Shown here piece after piece: positions 43,731 to 53,250 of a DNA stretch of 64,000 nucleotides. The notes under the pieces are model-generated. The model saw only the letters and a program-made list of their open reading frames with translations. It was not told the DNA's origin and did not search any database. A program made the position numbers and the translations under genes. Numbering within the stretch: position 1 is the stretch's first letter; every line of letters begins with the position of its first letter. This DNA is from Bacteroides fragilis. Its GTDB lineage: Bacteria; Bacillota; Clostridia; Lachnospirales; Lachnospiraceae. The stretch covers positions 9,628 through 73,627 of the forward strand of contig JAMPFK010000009.1 of the NCBI GenBank assembly GCA_023664485.1, in the 5' to 3' direction.

Positions 43731-44873
43731 ATGAAGAAAGTTTTGATCATAACGACCGTCAGTGGCTTCCTGCCGCAGTTTGAGAAAAATAATGTAAAGC
43801 TATTGCGCGAAGCCGGGTGTGAGATTCATTATGCATCCAACTTTAAAAATCCAATCTATGATTTTAACAAAGCGGACTTAAAGGCGCAGGGAATCAGACT
43901 ACATCAACTGGATATTGCCAAAAACCCATTGAAACTCAGAGCAAATCTACGCGCAGTCAAACAGCTTCTCCACATCATGAATGAAAATGATATTGACATT
44001 ATCCACTGCCATAATCCTATGGGAGGCGTTACAGGACGCGCGGCGGCCGGCCTGTGCAGAAAAAAACCATATGTGATCTATACGGCGCACGGATTTCATT
44101 TTTATAAAGGCGCGCCTGAGAAAAACTGGCTGTTGTTTTATCCGGTGGAATGGCTTCTAGCCCGCCTGACGGATATCATTGTTACCATTAACAGAGAAGA
44201 TTATGAAAGAGCGCGGAAACTTCCGGTCAGAGGCGGGGAGAATGTGTTTCAGATCCATGGCGTGGGAGTTGATCCGGTACGTTTTGCTCCCAGAAAAGAG
44301 ATTGCCAGGGCAAAGCGTATGGATTTGGAGATACCGGCGGACGCTTTTCATATTGTGACGGCGGCGGAACTGAATGACAATAAGAATCAGAAAGTGATTA
44401 TTGAGGCGATCAGCGCCCTGCCGGAGAAAGATATCTATTATAGTATCTGCGGAAAGGGCCCCGGCGAAAAATATTTAAGAAAACTGATAAAAGAAAAAGG
44501 GCTGGAAAACAGGGTAAGGCTTTTAGGATTCCGCACGGATATGGAGGAAATCTTACAGACGGCGGACTGCTTTGCCTTCCCGTCATACAGGGAAGGGCTG
44601 GGGATTGCGGCGGTGGAAGCGCTGTTATGCGGAGTAGTGCTTGTGGCCGCCGATAACCGCGGTACGAGGGAATATGCCGTAAACGGCAAAAATGCTTTTG
44701 TATGTAAAGCGGACGATACAGCAAAGTTCGCGAAGGCGATCGGGACATTGTACCGGGATGAGGAGCTGCGTGCAGGGATGTCACAAAACTGCAGGACTTC
44801 CGCAATGGGATTTACGATCGAAGAAGTGGAAAAAACAATGAAAGAAATATATTACAAGGCGCTGAACGCCTGA
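43731..44873 (+). CDS. Family 4 glycosyltransferase (GT-B)
   Basis: First gene of the polysaccharide operon. The 380-residue enzyme begins MKKVLIITTVSGFLPQFEKN. It has the donor-site pattern of GT4 retaining enzymes: FPSYREGLGIAAVEALLCGV (E-x7-E type), preceded by a VTAAELNDNKNQKVII loop that equals the usual GRL..KN region. The N-terminal domain has HCHNPMGG and YTAHGFHFYKG as in EpsD/WcaA-type enzymes. An in-frame ATG at 43680 lies at the edge of the MITE-like element. ATG 43731 is chosen by family alignment, with a GGAAAGGA site rather far upstream (15 bases). Confidence 0.9.
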   Translation: MKKVLIITTVSGFLPQFEKNNVKLLREAGCEIHYASNFKNPIYDFNKADLKAQGIRLHQLDIAKNPLKLRANLRAVKQLLHIMNENDIDIIHCHNPMGGVTGRAAAGLCRKKPYVIYTAHGFHFYKGAPEKNWLLFYPVEWLLARLTDIIVTINREDYERARKLPVRGGENVFQIHGVGVDPVRFAPRKEIARAKRMDLEIPADAFHIVTAAELNDNKNQKVIIEAISALPEKDIYYSICGKGPGEKYLRKLIKEKGLENRVRLLGFRTDMEEILQTADCFAFPSYREGLGIAAVEALLCGVVLVAADNRGTREYAVNGKNAFVCKADDTAKFAKAIGTLYRDEELRAGMSQNCRTSAMGFTIEEVEKTMKEIYYKALNA

Positions 44874-44938
44874 TAGAGAGATAAAGAAAAAGGGTAAAAT
44901 AACGCGGCCGCGTTACAGCGCGGGGAAGGAGAAAGAGG

Positions 44939-45925
44939 ATGGAACAGCCGCTTGTTTCCGTTATCATGGGCGTATTTAACCAATGGGACGAAAAAGTATT
45001 GCAGGAGTCAGTGGACTCTATATTGAATCAGACTTATTCAAAACTGGAATTTATCATCTGGGATGACGGTTCCCATCCGGAAGCGGCCAGACTGATTCAA
45101 AAACTGAATGGACTCGACGACAGGATCCTCGTGGCGGGAAAAGAAGAAAACAGGGGGCTTGCATACAGTTTAAACGAATGCATCCGCCTGGCAAAAGGAA
45201 AATACATAGCGCGGATGGATGCGGATGATGTTTCCAGACCCTTCCGTATCGAAAAGCAGGTGGCATTTTTAGAATTACATCCCGAATATGGCTGGTGTGG
45301 AACCGATGCGGAACTGTTTGATGAAAACGGCGTGTGGGGGTTAAGGTCCATGCCGGAGATTCCACAGATGAGAGACTATTTTTATTATTCCCCCTATATC
45401 CATCCGTCCGTCATGTTCAGAGCGGAATTATTTGATGAAGATCTGGGTTATCTGGCGTCGGAAGAAACCCTGCGCTGTGAAGATTATGAGATTTTTATGA
45501 ATCTGACCGAACGCGGACAAAAGGGATATAACCTGAAAGAACCTCTTTTCTGTTATCGTGAAACGAAAGACTCCTATAGAAAAAGAAAAGCGAGATTCCG
45601 TCTGAACGAAGCAAAGATCAGATATAGAAATTATAAAAAAATGAGAATTTTGTTTCCGGCCGGATGGCTGTATGTGCTGCGTCCGATCGCGGCATGCCTG
45701 ATTCCCGCCAAAGTATTGGAAATGATGAAGCGGTTTGAGGGAAGCCGTTCGAAAAGAATGGAAATGAGAAAACGTTTCAGGAAGAAGCTGCTGACACAGC
45801 CGGAGGTGGGAAGCCTTGAACGAGCGGGAGGAATATCAAAGAAGGCTGGCGTATTACCGAACCAGCCTGCAAAAGAATCATTTGCATATGCAGGCAGCGG
45901 GCATCTGCATGAAACGGCAGGATAA
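44939..45925 (+). CDS. Family 2 glycosyltransferase
   Basis: An inverting GT-A sugar transferase. It begins PLVSVIMGVFNQ, with the nucleotide-binding WDDGSHPE and the metal-binding ARMDADDVSRPFRI. The catalytic domain ends near residue 260. The final 40 residues (from SLERAGGIS) read unlike protein and overlap 110 bases of the next gene, which suggests the original stop was lost and the frame ran on. GGAAGGAG precedes the ATG. Confidence 0.9.
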   Translation: MEQPLVSVIMGVFNQWDEKVLQESVDSILNQTYSKLEFIIWDDGSHPEAARLIQKLNGLDDRILVAGKEENRGLAYSLNECIRLAKGKYIARMDADDVSRPFRIEKQVAFLELHPEYGWCGTDAELFDENGVWGLRSMPEIPQMRDYFYYSPYIHPSVMFRAELFDEDLGYLASEETLRCEDYEIFMNLTERGQKGYNLKEPLFCYRETKDSYRKRKARFRLNEAKIRYRNYKKMRILFPAGWLYVLRPIAACLIPAKVLEMMKRFEGSRSKRMEMRKRFRKKLLTQPEVGSLERAGGISKKAGVLPNQPAKESFAYAGSGHLHETAG

Positions 45926-47228
45926 AGAATGTGCGGGGCGCCAAAAGATACGGGAGGAAGTTTTCCTGCATGTGTGGCTGCCCGTGATAACGGAATATGT
46001 GGAATGGGTGTTGGAGAACGCCGTAAAGTCCGGTAAAAAGAGGCTTTATTTTCTTGCGCGAGACGGCTATATGATGTACCTGCTGGCAGAGAAGCTTATA
46101 AAGGCAGGGAATCTGGAGATCGAGATCCGATATCTGAAAGTATCAAGATATGCCATTCGGAATGCGGAATACTATTTTAATGGAAAAGACGCTCTGGAAA
46201 CCCTGTGTGCGGGCGGGATCGATATTACGTTTGAAAAGATCATGAAAAGGGCAAACCTTACCGAGGAAGAAGCGCTTCATATTGCAGGGCTGGCAGGGCG
46301 GACGGAGACTTATCAAAAAGCATTAAATCACAGGCAGCTCCACGAGCTGAAAAAGGAGCTGTCACGGATCGACAGATTGTTCTTTTATATAAAAAAGCAC
46401 GCTGAAATCTGCTATGAAACCACGGCGGCCTATCTGCGGCAGGAGGGGCTGCTGGAGAAAATTCCCTATGCCCTCGTGGACAGCGGCTGGGTAGGCAGCC
46501 TGCAGCTCAGCATCCAGAGGGTGCTTATGCATGCGGCTTCGGAGAACATCAGATTAGAAGGGTATTATTTTGGAATTTATGAAAGACCGAAGGGGACCGG
46601 GGCGGAACAGTACAAAGCGTTTTATTTTGGAGAAAAACAGGTGCGGAGAAAAGTAAGATTTTCTAACTGCCTGTTCGAGACGGTTTTTTCTGCGCCGGAA
46701 GGGATGACCTGCGGATATGCGGTGAAGCCTGAAAGCATGAAGATACAATCTCCCGTATATGCCGCCTGGGAGAGCGGAACTGAGAATCCAAATGCAGAAG
46801 TGATAGAACGTTTTGCAAAGCTGCTGTCGGAGTACGCATCGGCCTATACGGAAGCGGCTGCAGAAAGTCAATCCGCCATTTATCGGGATAAAAGAGCACG
46901 CATCCGGTTCGTGGGAAATCTGATACGGCCGATGATGGGAAACCCCGTAAGAGAAGAAGCGCGGGCTTTTGGAGAGATGCTTTTCTGCGACGATGTGCTG
47001 GAACTGCGGTTACAGCCGGTAGCGGCCAGGTGGGATGAAGAAGAGCTGCGCAGGAACCGCTTTTTCAATAAGCTGTTGATCAGGCTGAACCTGAAACCCG
47101 ATATCCTTCGTGAAAGCGCATGGCCTGAGGGAAGTATTGCGGTACTGGGGATCAGGACTGCAGAGAATATAAGGCAGGAACGGCTTTATAAGAGACTGAT
47201 GTATCTGAGAAAGGCAGTTGGCAAGTGA
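45816..47228 (+). CDS. Polysaccharide-cluster protein related to the C-terminal half of COG5610
   Basis: A 470-residue soluble protein. Motifs KKRLYFLARDGYMMYLLAEK, VSRYAIRNAEYYF and YALVDSGWVGSLQLSIQRV recur in similar form in the second half of the protein at 61588 (LLFLSRDGD, YWSRKAAVK, AAAVDIGWAGSGAVS). The two are thus paralogous over this module. The HAD module found there is absent here. The start is TTG 45816 with a strong GGAGGTGGG site, giving a 110-base overlap with the glycosyltransferase; ATG 45909 is the alternative. Such proteins occur in capsule loci; a sugar- or phosphate-transfer role is likely but unproven. Confidence 0.75.
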   Translation: MNEREEYQRRLAYYRTSLQKNHLHMQAAGICMKRQDKECAGRQKIREEVFLHVWLPVITEYVEWVLENAVKSGKKRLYFLARDGYMMYLLAEKLIKAGNLEIEIRYLKVSRYAIRNAEYYFNGKDALETLCAGGIDITFEKIMKRANLTEEEALHIAGLAGRTETYQKALNHRQLHELKKELSRIDRLFFYIKKHAEICYETTAAYLRQEGLLEKIPYALVDSGWVGSLQLSIQRVLMHAASENIRLEGYYFGIYERPKGTGAEQYKAFYFGEKQVRRKVRFSNCLFETVFSAPEGMTCGYAVKPESMKIQSPVYAAWESGTENPNAEVIERFAKLLSEYASAYTEAAAESQSAIYRDKRARIRFVGNLIRPMMGNPVREEARAFGEMLFCDDVLELRLQPVAARWDEEELRRNRFFNKLLIRLNLKPDILRESAWPEGSIAVLGIRTAENIRQERLYKRLMYLRKAVGK

Positions 47229-48013
47229 AAACAGAAAGTAATGGTCATAACAGTGATACTCTTCAATATATATTTGTGATCCGCGAGCTGACAGCAAGGG
47301 AGATCAAACGAAAGTATGCCAGAAGCTCTCTGGGGATCATATGGAGCGTTTTAAATCCGCTTCTGACCATGGTGGTTATGTCGCTCATCTTTTCCACCAT
47401 GTTCCGGCGTTCCATTGAAAATTTCCCGATTTATTATCTGACCGGACAGATTTTCTGGACGCTTTTCAGCGGAGCCACCAATTCGGCAATGACGGCTCTT
47501 GTAGATAACCGAAGCCTGCTGCTCCAGGCCAAACTCCCCAGGCAGACTTTTGTTTTATCAAGGGTTTATACGACGCTGGTGAATTTCGGATATACCTGTG
47601 TCGCCTATATGCTGATGCTGGTCGTATTCCGGGTCAAGCCGGCCTTATCCATGCTGCTGTTTCCGCTAGCGGCCGCCTTTATGCTGGCAATTTCCATCGG
47701 AGTGAGTTATCTCCTTGCAGTGGTATATGTATTTTTTGCGGATGTGAAATACCTGTATTCTGTCTTTCTGACGCTTTGGATGTATATGTCGGCGCTTTTT
47801 TATCCGATCACAAGCCTGCCGGAAGCGATGCAGAATTTCATTGGATGTAATCCTGTCTATGTGGTCATTGCATTTGCGAGAGAATGTGTGATGTACGGTA
47901 AGGTACCGGGGATCATGATGTGGGTCAAGCTGGTATGCTGGAGTCTGGGAAGCATCTGGGTCGGGCTGTCTGTTTTTAAACATATGGAAAACCGGGTCAT
48001 GCAGAAAATTTAA
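47225..48013 (+). CDS. ABC-2 polysaccharide export permease (Wzm/TagG type)
   Basis: Membrane part of the polymer exporter. The 262-residue protein has six hydrophobic segments, with the family start RELTAREIKRKYARSSLGI and WSVLNPLLTMVVMSLIFS, and a C-terminal FIGCNPVYVVI loop. The start is GTG in a GTGA overlap with the gene before it. The ATPase gene follows 34 bases later. Confidence 0.92.
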   Translation: MKTESNGHNSDTLQYIFVIRELTAREIKRKYARSSLGIIWSVLNPLLTMVVMSLIFSTMFRRSIENFPIYYLTGQIFWTLFSGATNSAMTALVDNRSLLLQAKLPRQTFVLSRVYTTLVNFGYTCVAYMLMLVVFRVKPALSMLLFPLAAAFMLAISIGVSYLLAVVYVFFADVKYLYSVFLTLWMYMSALFYPITSLPEAMQNFIGCNPVYVVIAFARECVMYGKVPGIMMWVKLVCWSLGSIWVGLSVFKHMENRVMQKI

Positions 48014-48047
48014 AATACGGCTGCAGGTGCGAGGGGGAAGGTCTTAT

Positions 48048-49376
48048 ATGAAAGCAAGACGCAAGTCGGGTCTGGCAGCGCTGCTGATCGCTGTCATTTT
48101 GGGGCTCTTTGGAGGAACGTTCAATGTGCGGGCGGCGGAAGCCGCGGCGCAGACGGCGGAAGAAGCAGAGCATGCGGATATGAGTGAAGACAATCGTGCG
48201 ATAGAGGATTCGGAGAATTTTAACGGAAGGGGGGGGCCGGAAACGCCGGAACAGGATACGGACGCGTCTGACGGAGAGGACAAAAAAGAGAAAAAAAATT
48301 ATCTGTTTTTCAATATCTATTTTATCATTGCGCTGGCAGTAATTCTGCTTATCGTGCTGACAGAGACGGCGGTATGGGGGATTATAAAGGCTGTCAGGGC
48401 AGGACGCAGCCGGAAAGAAGCAAAGCGGAAAAAGATAGAAGCGGAGCGTAGAAAGATAGCGGAAAAGCAGAAAAAATCCCGCAGGCCCGCGGGCAGCCGT
48501 ATAGAGACCGTAAAGCGCGATCTGGATGAAATGAAGCTGATCGAATTTGACTCCGATGAAACGGAAAGGAGAAAAGAGCTTCTGAAACAGATGCGGGAAG
48601 AGGAATACGAACTGGAATGGCAGCTTGGAAGGCCCATCATCAGAGTCCATGACGTGACCATGGAATTCAGGATGTCTTCGGTGAATCCCTCCGGCTTAAA
48701 GGAATATATTGTTCAGCTGATCAAAAGAGAAGTATCCTATCACAGGCTGTTCGCCCTGTATCATGTATCTTTCAATGTTTACAAAGGCGAGGTGGTGGGC
48801 ATTATCGGAACCAACGGTTCCGGCAAATCGACATTATTGAAAATCGTATCCGGCGCATTGAAGCCTACTCATGGATATGTGGAGATTATGGGCGGCAGAA
48901 AGGTACAGCTTTTGACGATCGGCGCCGGATTTGATATGGAACTGACCGCCAGAGAGAATGTGTTTCTGAATGGGTCTATTATCGGTTACAGAAAGGAATT
49001 CCTGAAGGAGCATTATGATGAGATCGTGGAGTTCGCAGAACTTCAGGATTTCATGGAAGAAAAGGTCAAAAATTTTTCCAGCGGTATGGTCAGCCGTCTC
49101 GGATTTGCCATTGCAACGGCGGGAGATGCGGCGGAGATTCTGATCCTGGACGAGGTTTTGAGCGTCGGGGATGAGTTTTTCAGGAAGAAGAGCCTGAAAA
49201 GGGTCAAAGAGATGATACATGGAGGAAGCACGGTGCTGCTCGTGAGCCATAGTATGGACACGATCATGGAGAACTGCTCGCGGTGTGTGTGGATTGAGAA
49301 GGGAGAGCTGCAGATGGCGGGGGATCCGAAGGTGGTTTGCGGGGAATATGCGAGAGGAGGTTTTTTCAATGAGTAA
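48048..49376 (+). CDS. ABC polysaccharide exporter ATPase with exported N-terminal extension
   Basis: Drives polymer export with the upstream permease. The ATPase domain (from about residue 190) has Walker A GTNGSGKSTLLK, signature NFSSGMVSRLGFA, Walker B ILILDEVLSVGD and the H-loop LLVSHS, all intact, as in Wzt/TagH. Unusually it is preceded by a signal-peptide-like segment (1-30, ending VRA), an acidic segment of 50 residues, a membrane segment (85-113) and a Lys/Arg-rich coiled coil. The N-terminus thus probably lies outside while the ATPase is inside. The usual C-terminal substrate-binding domain is missing. ATG 48048 follows GGGGGAAGG. Both halves are in one unbroken frame. Confidence 0.87.
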   Translation: MKARRKSGLAALLIAVILGLFGGTFNVRAAEAAAQTAEEAEHADMSEDNRAIEDSENFNGRGGPETPEQDTDASDGEDKKEKKNYLFFNIYFIIALAVILLIVLTETAVWGIIKAVRAGRSRKEAKRKKIEAERRKIAEKQKKSRRPAGSRIETVKRDLDEMKLIEFDSDETERRKELLKQMREEEYELEWQLGRPIIRVHDVTMEFRMSSVNPSGLKEYIVQLIKREVSYHRLFALYHVSFNVYKGEVVGIIGTNGSGKSTLLKIVSGALKPTHGYVEIMGGRKVQLLTIGAGFDMELTARENVFLNGSIIGYRKEFLKEHYDEIVEFAELQDFMEEKVKNFSSGMVSRLGFAIATAGDAAEILILDEVLSVGDEFFRKKSLKRVKEMIHGGSTVLLVSHSMDTIMENCSRCVWIEKGELQMAGDPKVVCGEYARGGFFNE

Positions 49377-50067
49377 GATATTCGTAGCAATGATTCCTGC
49401 CAGATTGGGTTCAAAGCGTATTCCAAAGAAAAATATTCGATATATGGGCGATAAACCCCTGATTGAGTACCCCATTGATTTAGCGTTGTCTTCTGAACGA
49501 TTTGAGAGCGTGTGGATCAATACGGAAAGTGAAGAACTTGGAAGATACATAGAAAAACTGGGAGCAGGGTTTCATAAAAGACCGGCGGAATTAGCGGGCG
49601 ATACTGCAACGAACAGAGATTTTACATATGAATTTATGCAAAAGCATGAATGTGATTATGTGATTATGATAAATTCGACGTCTCCGCTTCTCAGGCAGGA
49701 GACGTTAAACCGCTTTATGGAATATGTGGCGTCGCACGACTTTGATACGGTGTTGTCTGTGATTACGACAAAAGAAGAGACTTTCTATCAGGGAAAACCG
49801 CTTAATTTCAGCCTTGCAGAGAAAGTAAACAGCCAGTTCCTGGAGCCGACGGAAGCGATTTGCTGGGCGCTTACCGCATGGAAACGAGACACATTTATGA
49901 CGCTTCAGGAAAAGGGAATTAATCCGGTATTTGGCGGAAAGGTAGGGCGATTCGCAATACCAAAGGATGAATCCTGCGATCTGGATACGCCGGAGGATTG
50001 GAATATTGCGGAAGGGATTTTAAACTCTCGTATATATAAGTATGCGGAACGGTATATGGAATTATGA
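49369..50067 (+). CDS. Cytidylyltransferase of the NeuA/KdsB type
   Basis: Activates a sugar or sugar acid, probably as a CMP/CDP derivative. The 232-residue protein begins FVAMIPARLGSKRIPKKNI, the CTP-binding loop of acylneuraminate cytidylyltransferases. MINSTSPLLRQE and IDTDTPEDW-like LDTPEDWNIAEG are further family marks. An in-frame start at 49285 is rejected; ATG 49369 follows GAGGAGG and overlaps the ATPase gene by 8 bases. A sialic or legionaminic acid synthase (NeuB) gene is not in the window, so the substrate is open. Confidence 0.88.
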   Translation: MSKIFVAMIPARLGSKRIPKKNIRYMGDKPLIEYPIDLALSSERFESVWINTESEELGRYIEKLGAGFHKRPAELAGDTATNRDFTYEFMQKHECDYVIMINSTSPLLRQETLNRFMEYVASHDFDTVLSVITTKEETFYQGKPLNFSLAEKVNSQFLEPTEAICWALTAWKRDTFMTLQEKGINPVFGGKVGRFAIPKDESCDLDTPEDWNIAEGILNSRIYKYAERYMEL

Positions 50068-50657
50068 TAAAAAATTACTTTACAGAATACACAAGAGATA
50101 TTTACGAAGGGTTGCAGCGGATGATTGTCACGGATAAAAACGGAAATCAGCATACTGCTGATGAAGGATATGAGATCTGGGCGGATCAGGCAAGAAGGAT
50201 TCAGCAGGAAACAGGAGGTCTTATGTTCTTTTGTGGAAACGGCGCAAGTGAGACTATGGCGGAGCATATGTCACATGATTGGTTTCAAAATGCACAGATA
50301 AATACCTACACAGTATCCGAAACATCTCATATTACGGCAATCAGTAACGACTTGTCATATGAAGATGTTTTTGCTTATCGTATTAACCGCATCTGTTCAG
50401 AACGCGATATGCTGATAACGATTTCATCATCCGGGAACTCTCCAAATGTGCTGAAAGCAATTCAGGCTGCCAGAGAAAAAGGAACTTTTATCGTAACTGT
50501 GTCGGGAAAAGAAGCGGATAACAAATCCAGAGCGGGCGGAGACCTGAATTTTTATGTTCCGCTGGATACTTATGGCATGGTGGAATCGGCGCATGCAGTG
50601 TTAATTCATGGCGCGATGGATTGTTTTCTGGATAAATATATGGGAGGAAGACACTGA
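50064..50657 (+). CDS. SIS-domain sugar phosphate isomerase (GmhA-like)
   Basis: A 197-residue SIS protein close to phosphoheptose isomerases. FFCGNGASETMAEHMSHDW matches the GmhA loop FxGNGxSAAxAxH, and ITISSSGNSPNVLKAIQAA is the second phosphate loop. It overlaps the cytidylyltransferase gene by ATGA. Together these two suggest an activated heptose-like or similar sugar, but no GmhB or heptose kinase is present in the window. Confidence 0.88.
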   Translation: MIKNYFTEYTRDIYEGLQRMIVTDKNGNQHTADEGYEIWADQARRIQQETGGLMFFCGNGASETMAEHMSHDWFQNAQINTYTVSETSHITAISNDLSYEDVFAYRINRICSERDMLITISSSGNSPNVLKAIQAAREKGTFIVTVSGKEADNKSRAGGDLNFYVPLDTYGMVESAHAVLIHGAMDCFLDKYMGGRH

Positions 50658-51601
50658 TGAAGGTAGCTGTCGGGGCGTCTTCATTTGCAGGAGCAAGTGA
50701 TAAAGCGATTCATTTATTAAGGGAAAAGGGAATTGAGGTAGTTAGAAATCCATACGGAAGGAAATTGACCGTAGAAGAAACGATACAGCATCTGCAGGGA
50801 GCAGACGGCTTGCTGGCGGGATTGGAATTGCTCAATGAAGAGGTCTTATCCCAGGCGCCGCAGTTAAAAGCGATCGCACGCATTGGAATCGGCATGGATA
50901 ATGTGGATTTTGAAGCCTGTAAAAGACACAATATCAGAGTGTCCAACACACCGGACGCACCGACAAAGGCCGTGGCAGAAATGGCATTGGCGGCATTGCT
51001 TACTATCGGGCATGAGATTATCCCGTGTAATGCGGATATGCATAACGGAGTATGGAAAAAAAGAATCGGTTTTTCCCTGATCGATCTAAACGTTTTGTTG
51101 ATCGGATATGGAAGGATTGGAAAAGAATTTGCGGATATGTTGAGAAGTTTGGGCAGCAAGATCCTGATATATGACCCATATCTGCCGGAAATTTCAGAAT
51201 CAAGCCTGGAAGAAGCGTTAAAAAAAGCGGATGTGGTAACGATTCACGCATCCGGAAAGGAAGAAATCATCACCGCAAGAGAAATCGCCCTGATGAAAGA
51301 CGGCGTTACGGTAATGAACTGCGCGCGCGGAACGCTCATAAATGAGGAAGCATTGTATGATGCGTTGAAAAATGGGAAAATTGCGCATTATTGGGGCGAT
51401 GTATTCCGGCAGGAGCCATACGAAGGAAAGCTTACAGAATGTGAAAATGCAATTTTGACGCCGCATATATCTACCTACAACAGTCTGTGCAGGGAAACGA
51501 TGGAGACGGAAGCAGTACGAAATTTGTTGAGGGATTTGGGTCTTACAGATGAAAAGCAGAGAATTGGAATTGGCAATCCGTGCCGCGAAAGAGGCCGGTG
51601 A
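50657..51601 (+). CDS. D-2-hydroxyacid dehydrogenase (phosphoglycerate dehydrogenase-like)
   Basis: An NAD-dependent dehydrogenase of 314 residues. The Rossmann motif is LIGYGRIGKEFADML with the Asp of IYDPY. The catalytic set is Arg (MNCARGTLI), Glu (RQEPYEG) and His (LTPHIS). There is no ACT domain, so feedback by serine is not expected. In this context it probably makes or oxidises a hydroxyacid side group for the polysaccharide rather than serving serine synthesis. It starts at the last base of the SIS gene's stop. Confidence 0.9.
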   Translation: MKVAVGASSFAGASDKAIHLLREKGIEVVRNPYGRKLTVEETIQHLQGADGLLAGLELLNEEVLSQAPQLKAIARIGIGMDNVDFEACKRHNIRVSNTPDAPTKAVAEMALAALLTIGHEIIPCNADMHNGVWKKRIGFSLIDLNVLLIGYGRIGKEFADMLRSLGSKILIYDPYLPEISESSLEEALKKADVVTIHASGKEEIITAREIALMKDGVTVMNCARGTLINEEALYDALKNGKIAHYWGDVFRQEPYEGKLTECENAILTPHISTYNSLCRETMETEAVRNLLRDLGLTDEKQRIGIGNPCRERGR

Positions 51602-52301
51602 ATTTTTGAAAAAACGTGATGAAATCCAAGTGGACGCCTTGAATGGAAGAGATATTAAGCTTTCTTCTGACAGGCTGAGTGAGAAAATCATGATGGATAT
51701 TTTAGAGGAAAGCGGAATAGCTGTTTTGTCCGAAGAATACGGATTCAAAGGAGAAGAGGGAAATCGCTGCTGGATCATCGATCCGCTGGACGGTACGATC
51801 AATTATTATAAAGGTATGGATGAGATGGCGTGCGTTTCTGTCGCTTTGTGGAAAGAGGACAGGCCTGTCCTTGGCGTCATCTATCGCTTCAGGATGGATG
51901 AGCTTTACTATGGCGAGGAAGGGTTCGGCGCATATATGAATAATATGCCGATCCAGCCGTCGGACATTCAACAGACGGAAGCGGCAGTTATGGCAGCCGG
52001 ATTTCCGGTAAAGAGAGCATACGATACGGAGAGCCTTTCAAAGTTTGTAAAACAGGTGCAGTTTTTTAAAAAAGTCCGTATGCTGGGGACGGCGGCAATT
52101 ATGAGCGTCTTTGTGGCGTGCGGGAAATTTGACGCTTATTTTGAGGATGAAATTATGGTTTGGGATGTCGCAGCCGGCGTGGCAATTGTGAATGCGGCCG
52201 GGGGAAGTACAGTATTAAAGCTTTTACAGGACAACAAGGTAATCTGTAAGTGCTTTGCCACAAAAGAGCTGATGGAGGATTACTATGCTAAAGGCTTATG
52301 A
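51549..52301 (+). CDS. Inositol-monophosphatase-family phosphatase
   Basis: A Mg-dependent sugar phosphatase of 250 residues. The metal-site motifs are complete: Glu in VLSEEYGFKGEEG, WIIDPLDGTINYYKG and VWDVAAGVAIVNAAGG. The gene overlaps the dehydrogenase by 53 bases in another frame, and its ribosome site is weak, so it is probably translated by coupling. A 3'-phosphoadenosine phosphatase or histidinol phosphatase role is possible for the family, but the operon points to a sugar phosphate. Confidence 0.88.
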   Translation: MKSRELELAIRAAKEAGEFLKKRDEIQVDALNGRDIKLSSDRLSEKIMMDILEESGIAVLSEEYGFKGEEGNRCWIIDPLDGTINYYKGMDEMACVSVALWKEDRPVLGVIYRFRMDELYYGEEGFGAYMNNMPIQPSDIQQTEAAVMAAGFPVKRAYDTESLSKFVKQVQFFKKVRMLGTAAIMSVFVACGKFDAYFEDEIMVWDVAAGVAIVNAAGGSTVLKLLQDNKVICKCFATKELMEDYYAKGL

Positions 52302-53250
52302 TTATTCAGACAAAGATCCGGAGCCGCGCTCTGAAGAGGAGAAGAAGCTTTTTCAGGAGGAAAAGAAGATAGCGCAGGAATTCGTAATCGGTCATCACAG
52401 CAGGAAAGCGGATACGTCCTGTCCGGTATGCGGAAGCAATAAAACAAGGTATATTTTTGCGCGCTGGGATATTGATTATCAGTTCTGTGAAGAATGCAGC
52501 AGTATTTTCGTGCCGGTTGAAGCCGAAGTTATGCGCCAATATCTGCAGCTGGAAAAAATGAAGGCATTGCGAAATTCTGCAGAGTACCAGGCCTATGCAG
52601 AGCAAAGAAGAACAGGTATTTGGAGCGACCTGATCATGTGGGCGGAGTTTCGCAGTTACCGTTATCTGGGCAGTAACAGGTCGTTGGAAATTGTTGATTA
52701 TGGAAATAAATATGTAGGATTTGTAAACCTTATCCGCCAGTCGAAAATGACGGGAAAATACGAATTGACAGATTCTGTGTTGAACATCGATACTGACGCG
52801 GTTGAGAAAGCAGATATCATTTTCTATATGAATCAGCTGCAGCATGAAATTCATCCAATTCAGACGCTGACTGGATTAAAAGACAGGCTAAAAACGGAAG
52901 GGCTTTTGATTTTAAATACGCGGTTGGGAAGCGGCTTTGATATTTTGACTCTCAAGGGCGGAGCGGACGATATTTTCCCATACGAGCATGTTATGCTTCC
53001 TTCGAAAAAGGGTTTGCAGCATATTCTTGAAAAGGCCGGTTATGAGCTGCTTGAAATAACAACTCCGGGAACAAGGGATATGGAGACGGTGTTACAGAAT
53101 CGTCAGAGAATTGAGGACAGCAATTTCTTTATTAAGTATTTGCTTGATAATGCGGATAAAACAATACTTACCGATTTTCAGCAGTTTTTGCAAAAAAGCG
53201 GATTAAGTTCTTTTGCACAGGCAGTAGCGAGGATAAGGAAGCAGGGCTGA
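52285..53250 (+). CDS. Zinc-ribbon methyltransferase-like protein
   Basis: A 321-residue protein with an N-terminal four-Cys knuckle (CPVCGSNKTRYIF, then FCEECSSIF), as in sugar C- or O-methyltransferases of polysaccharide clusters. The central part has the secondary structure of a class I methyltransferase (ADIIFYMNQLQHEIHP, LKTEGLLILNTRLGSGFDIL). The expected glycine-rich SAM loop is poor (IVDYGNKYVGF), so cofactor binding may be altered. It overlaps the phosphatase gene by 17 bases. Confidence 0.75.
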   Translation: MLKAYDYSDKDPEPRSEEEKKLFQEEKKIAQEFVIGHHSRKADTSCPVCGSNKTRYIFARWDIDYQFCEECSSIFVPVEAEVMRQYLQLEKMKALRNSAEYQAYAEQRRTGIWSDLIMWAEFRSYRYLGSNRSLEIVDYGNKYVGFVNLIRQSKMTGKYELTDSVLNIDTDAVEKADIIFYMNQLQHEIHPIQTLTGLKDRLKTEGLLILNTRLGSGFDILTLKGGADDIFPYEHVMLPSKKGLQHILEKAGYELLEITTPGTRDMETVLQNRQRIEDSNFFIKYLLDNADKTILTDFQQFLQKSGLSSFAQAVARIRKQG

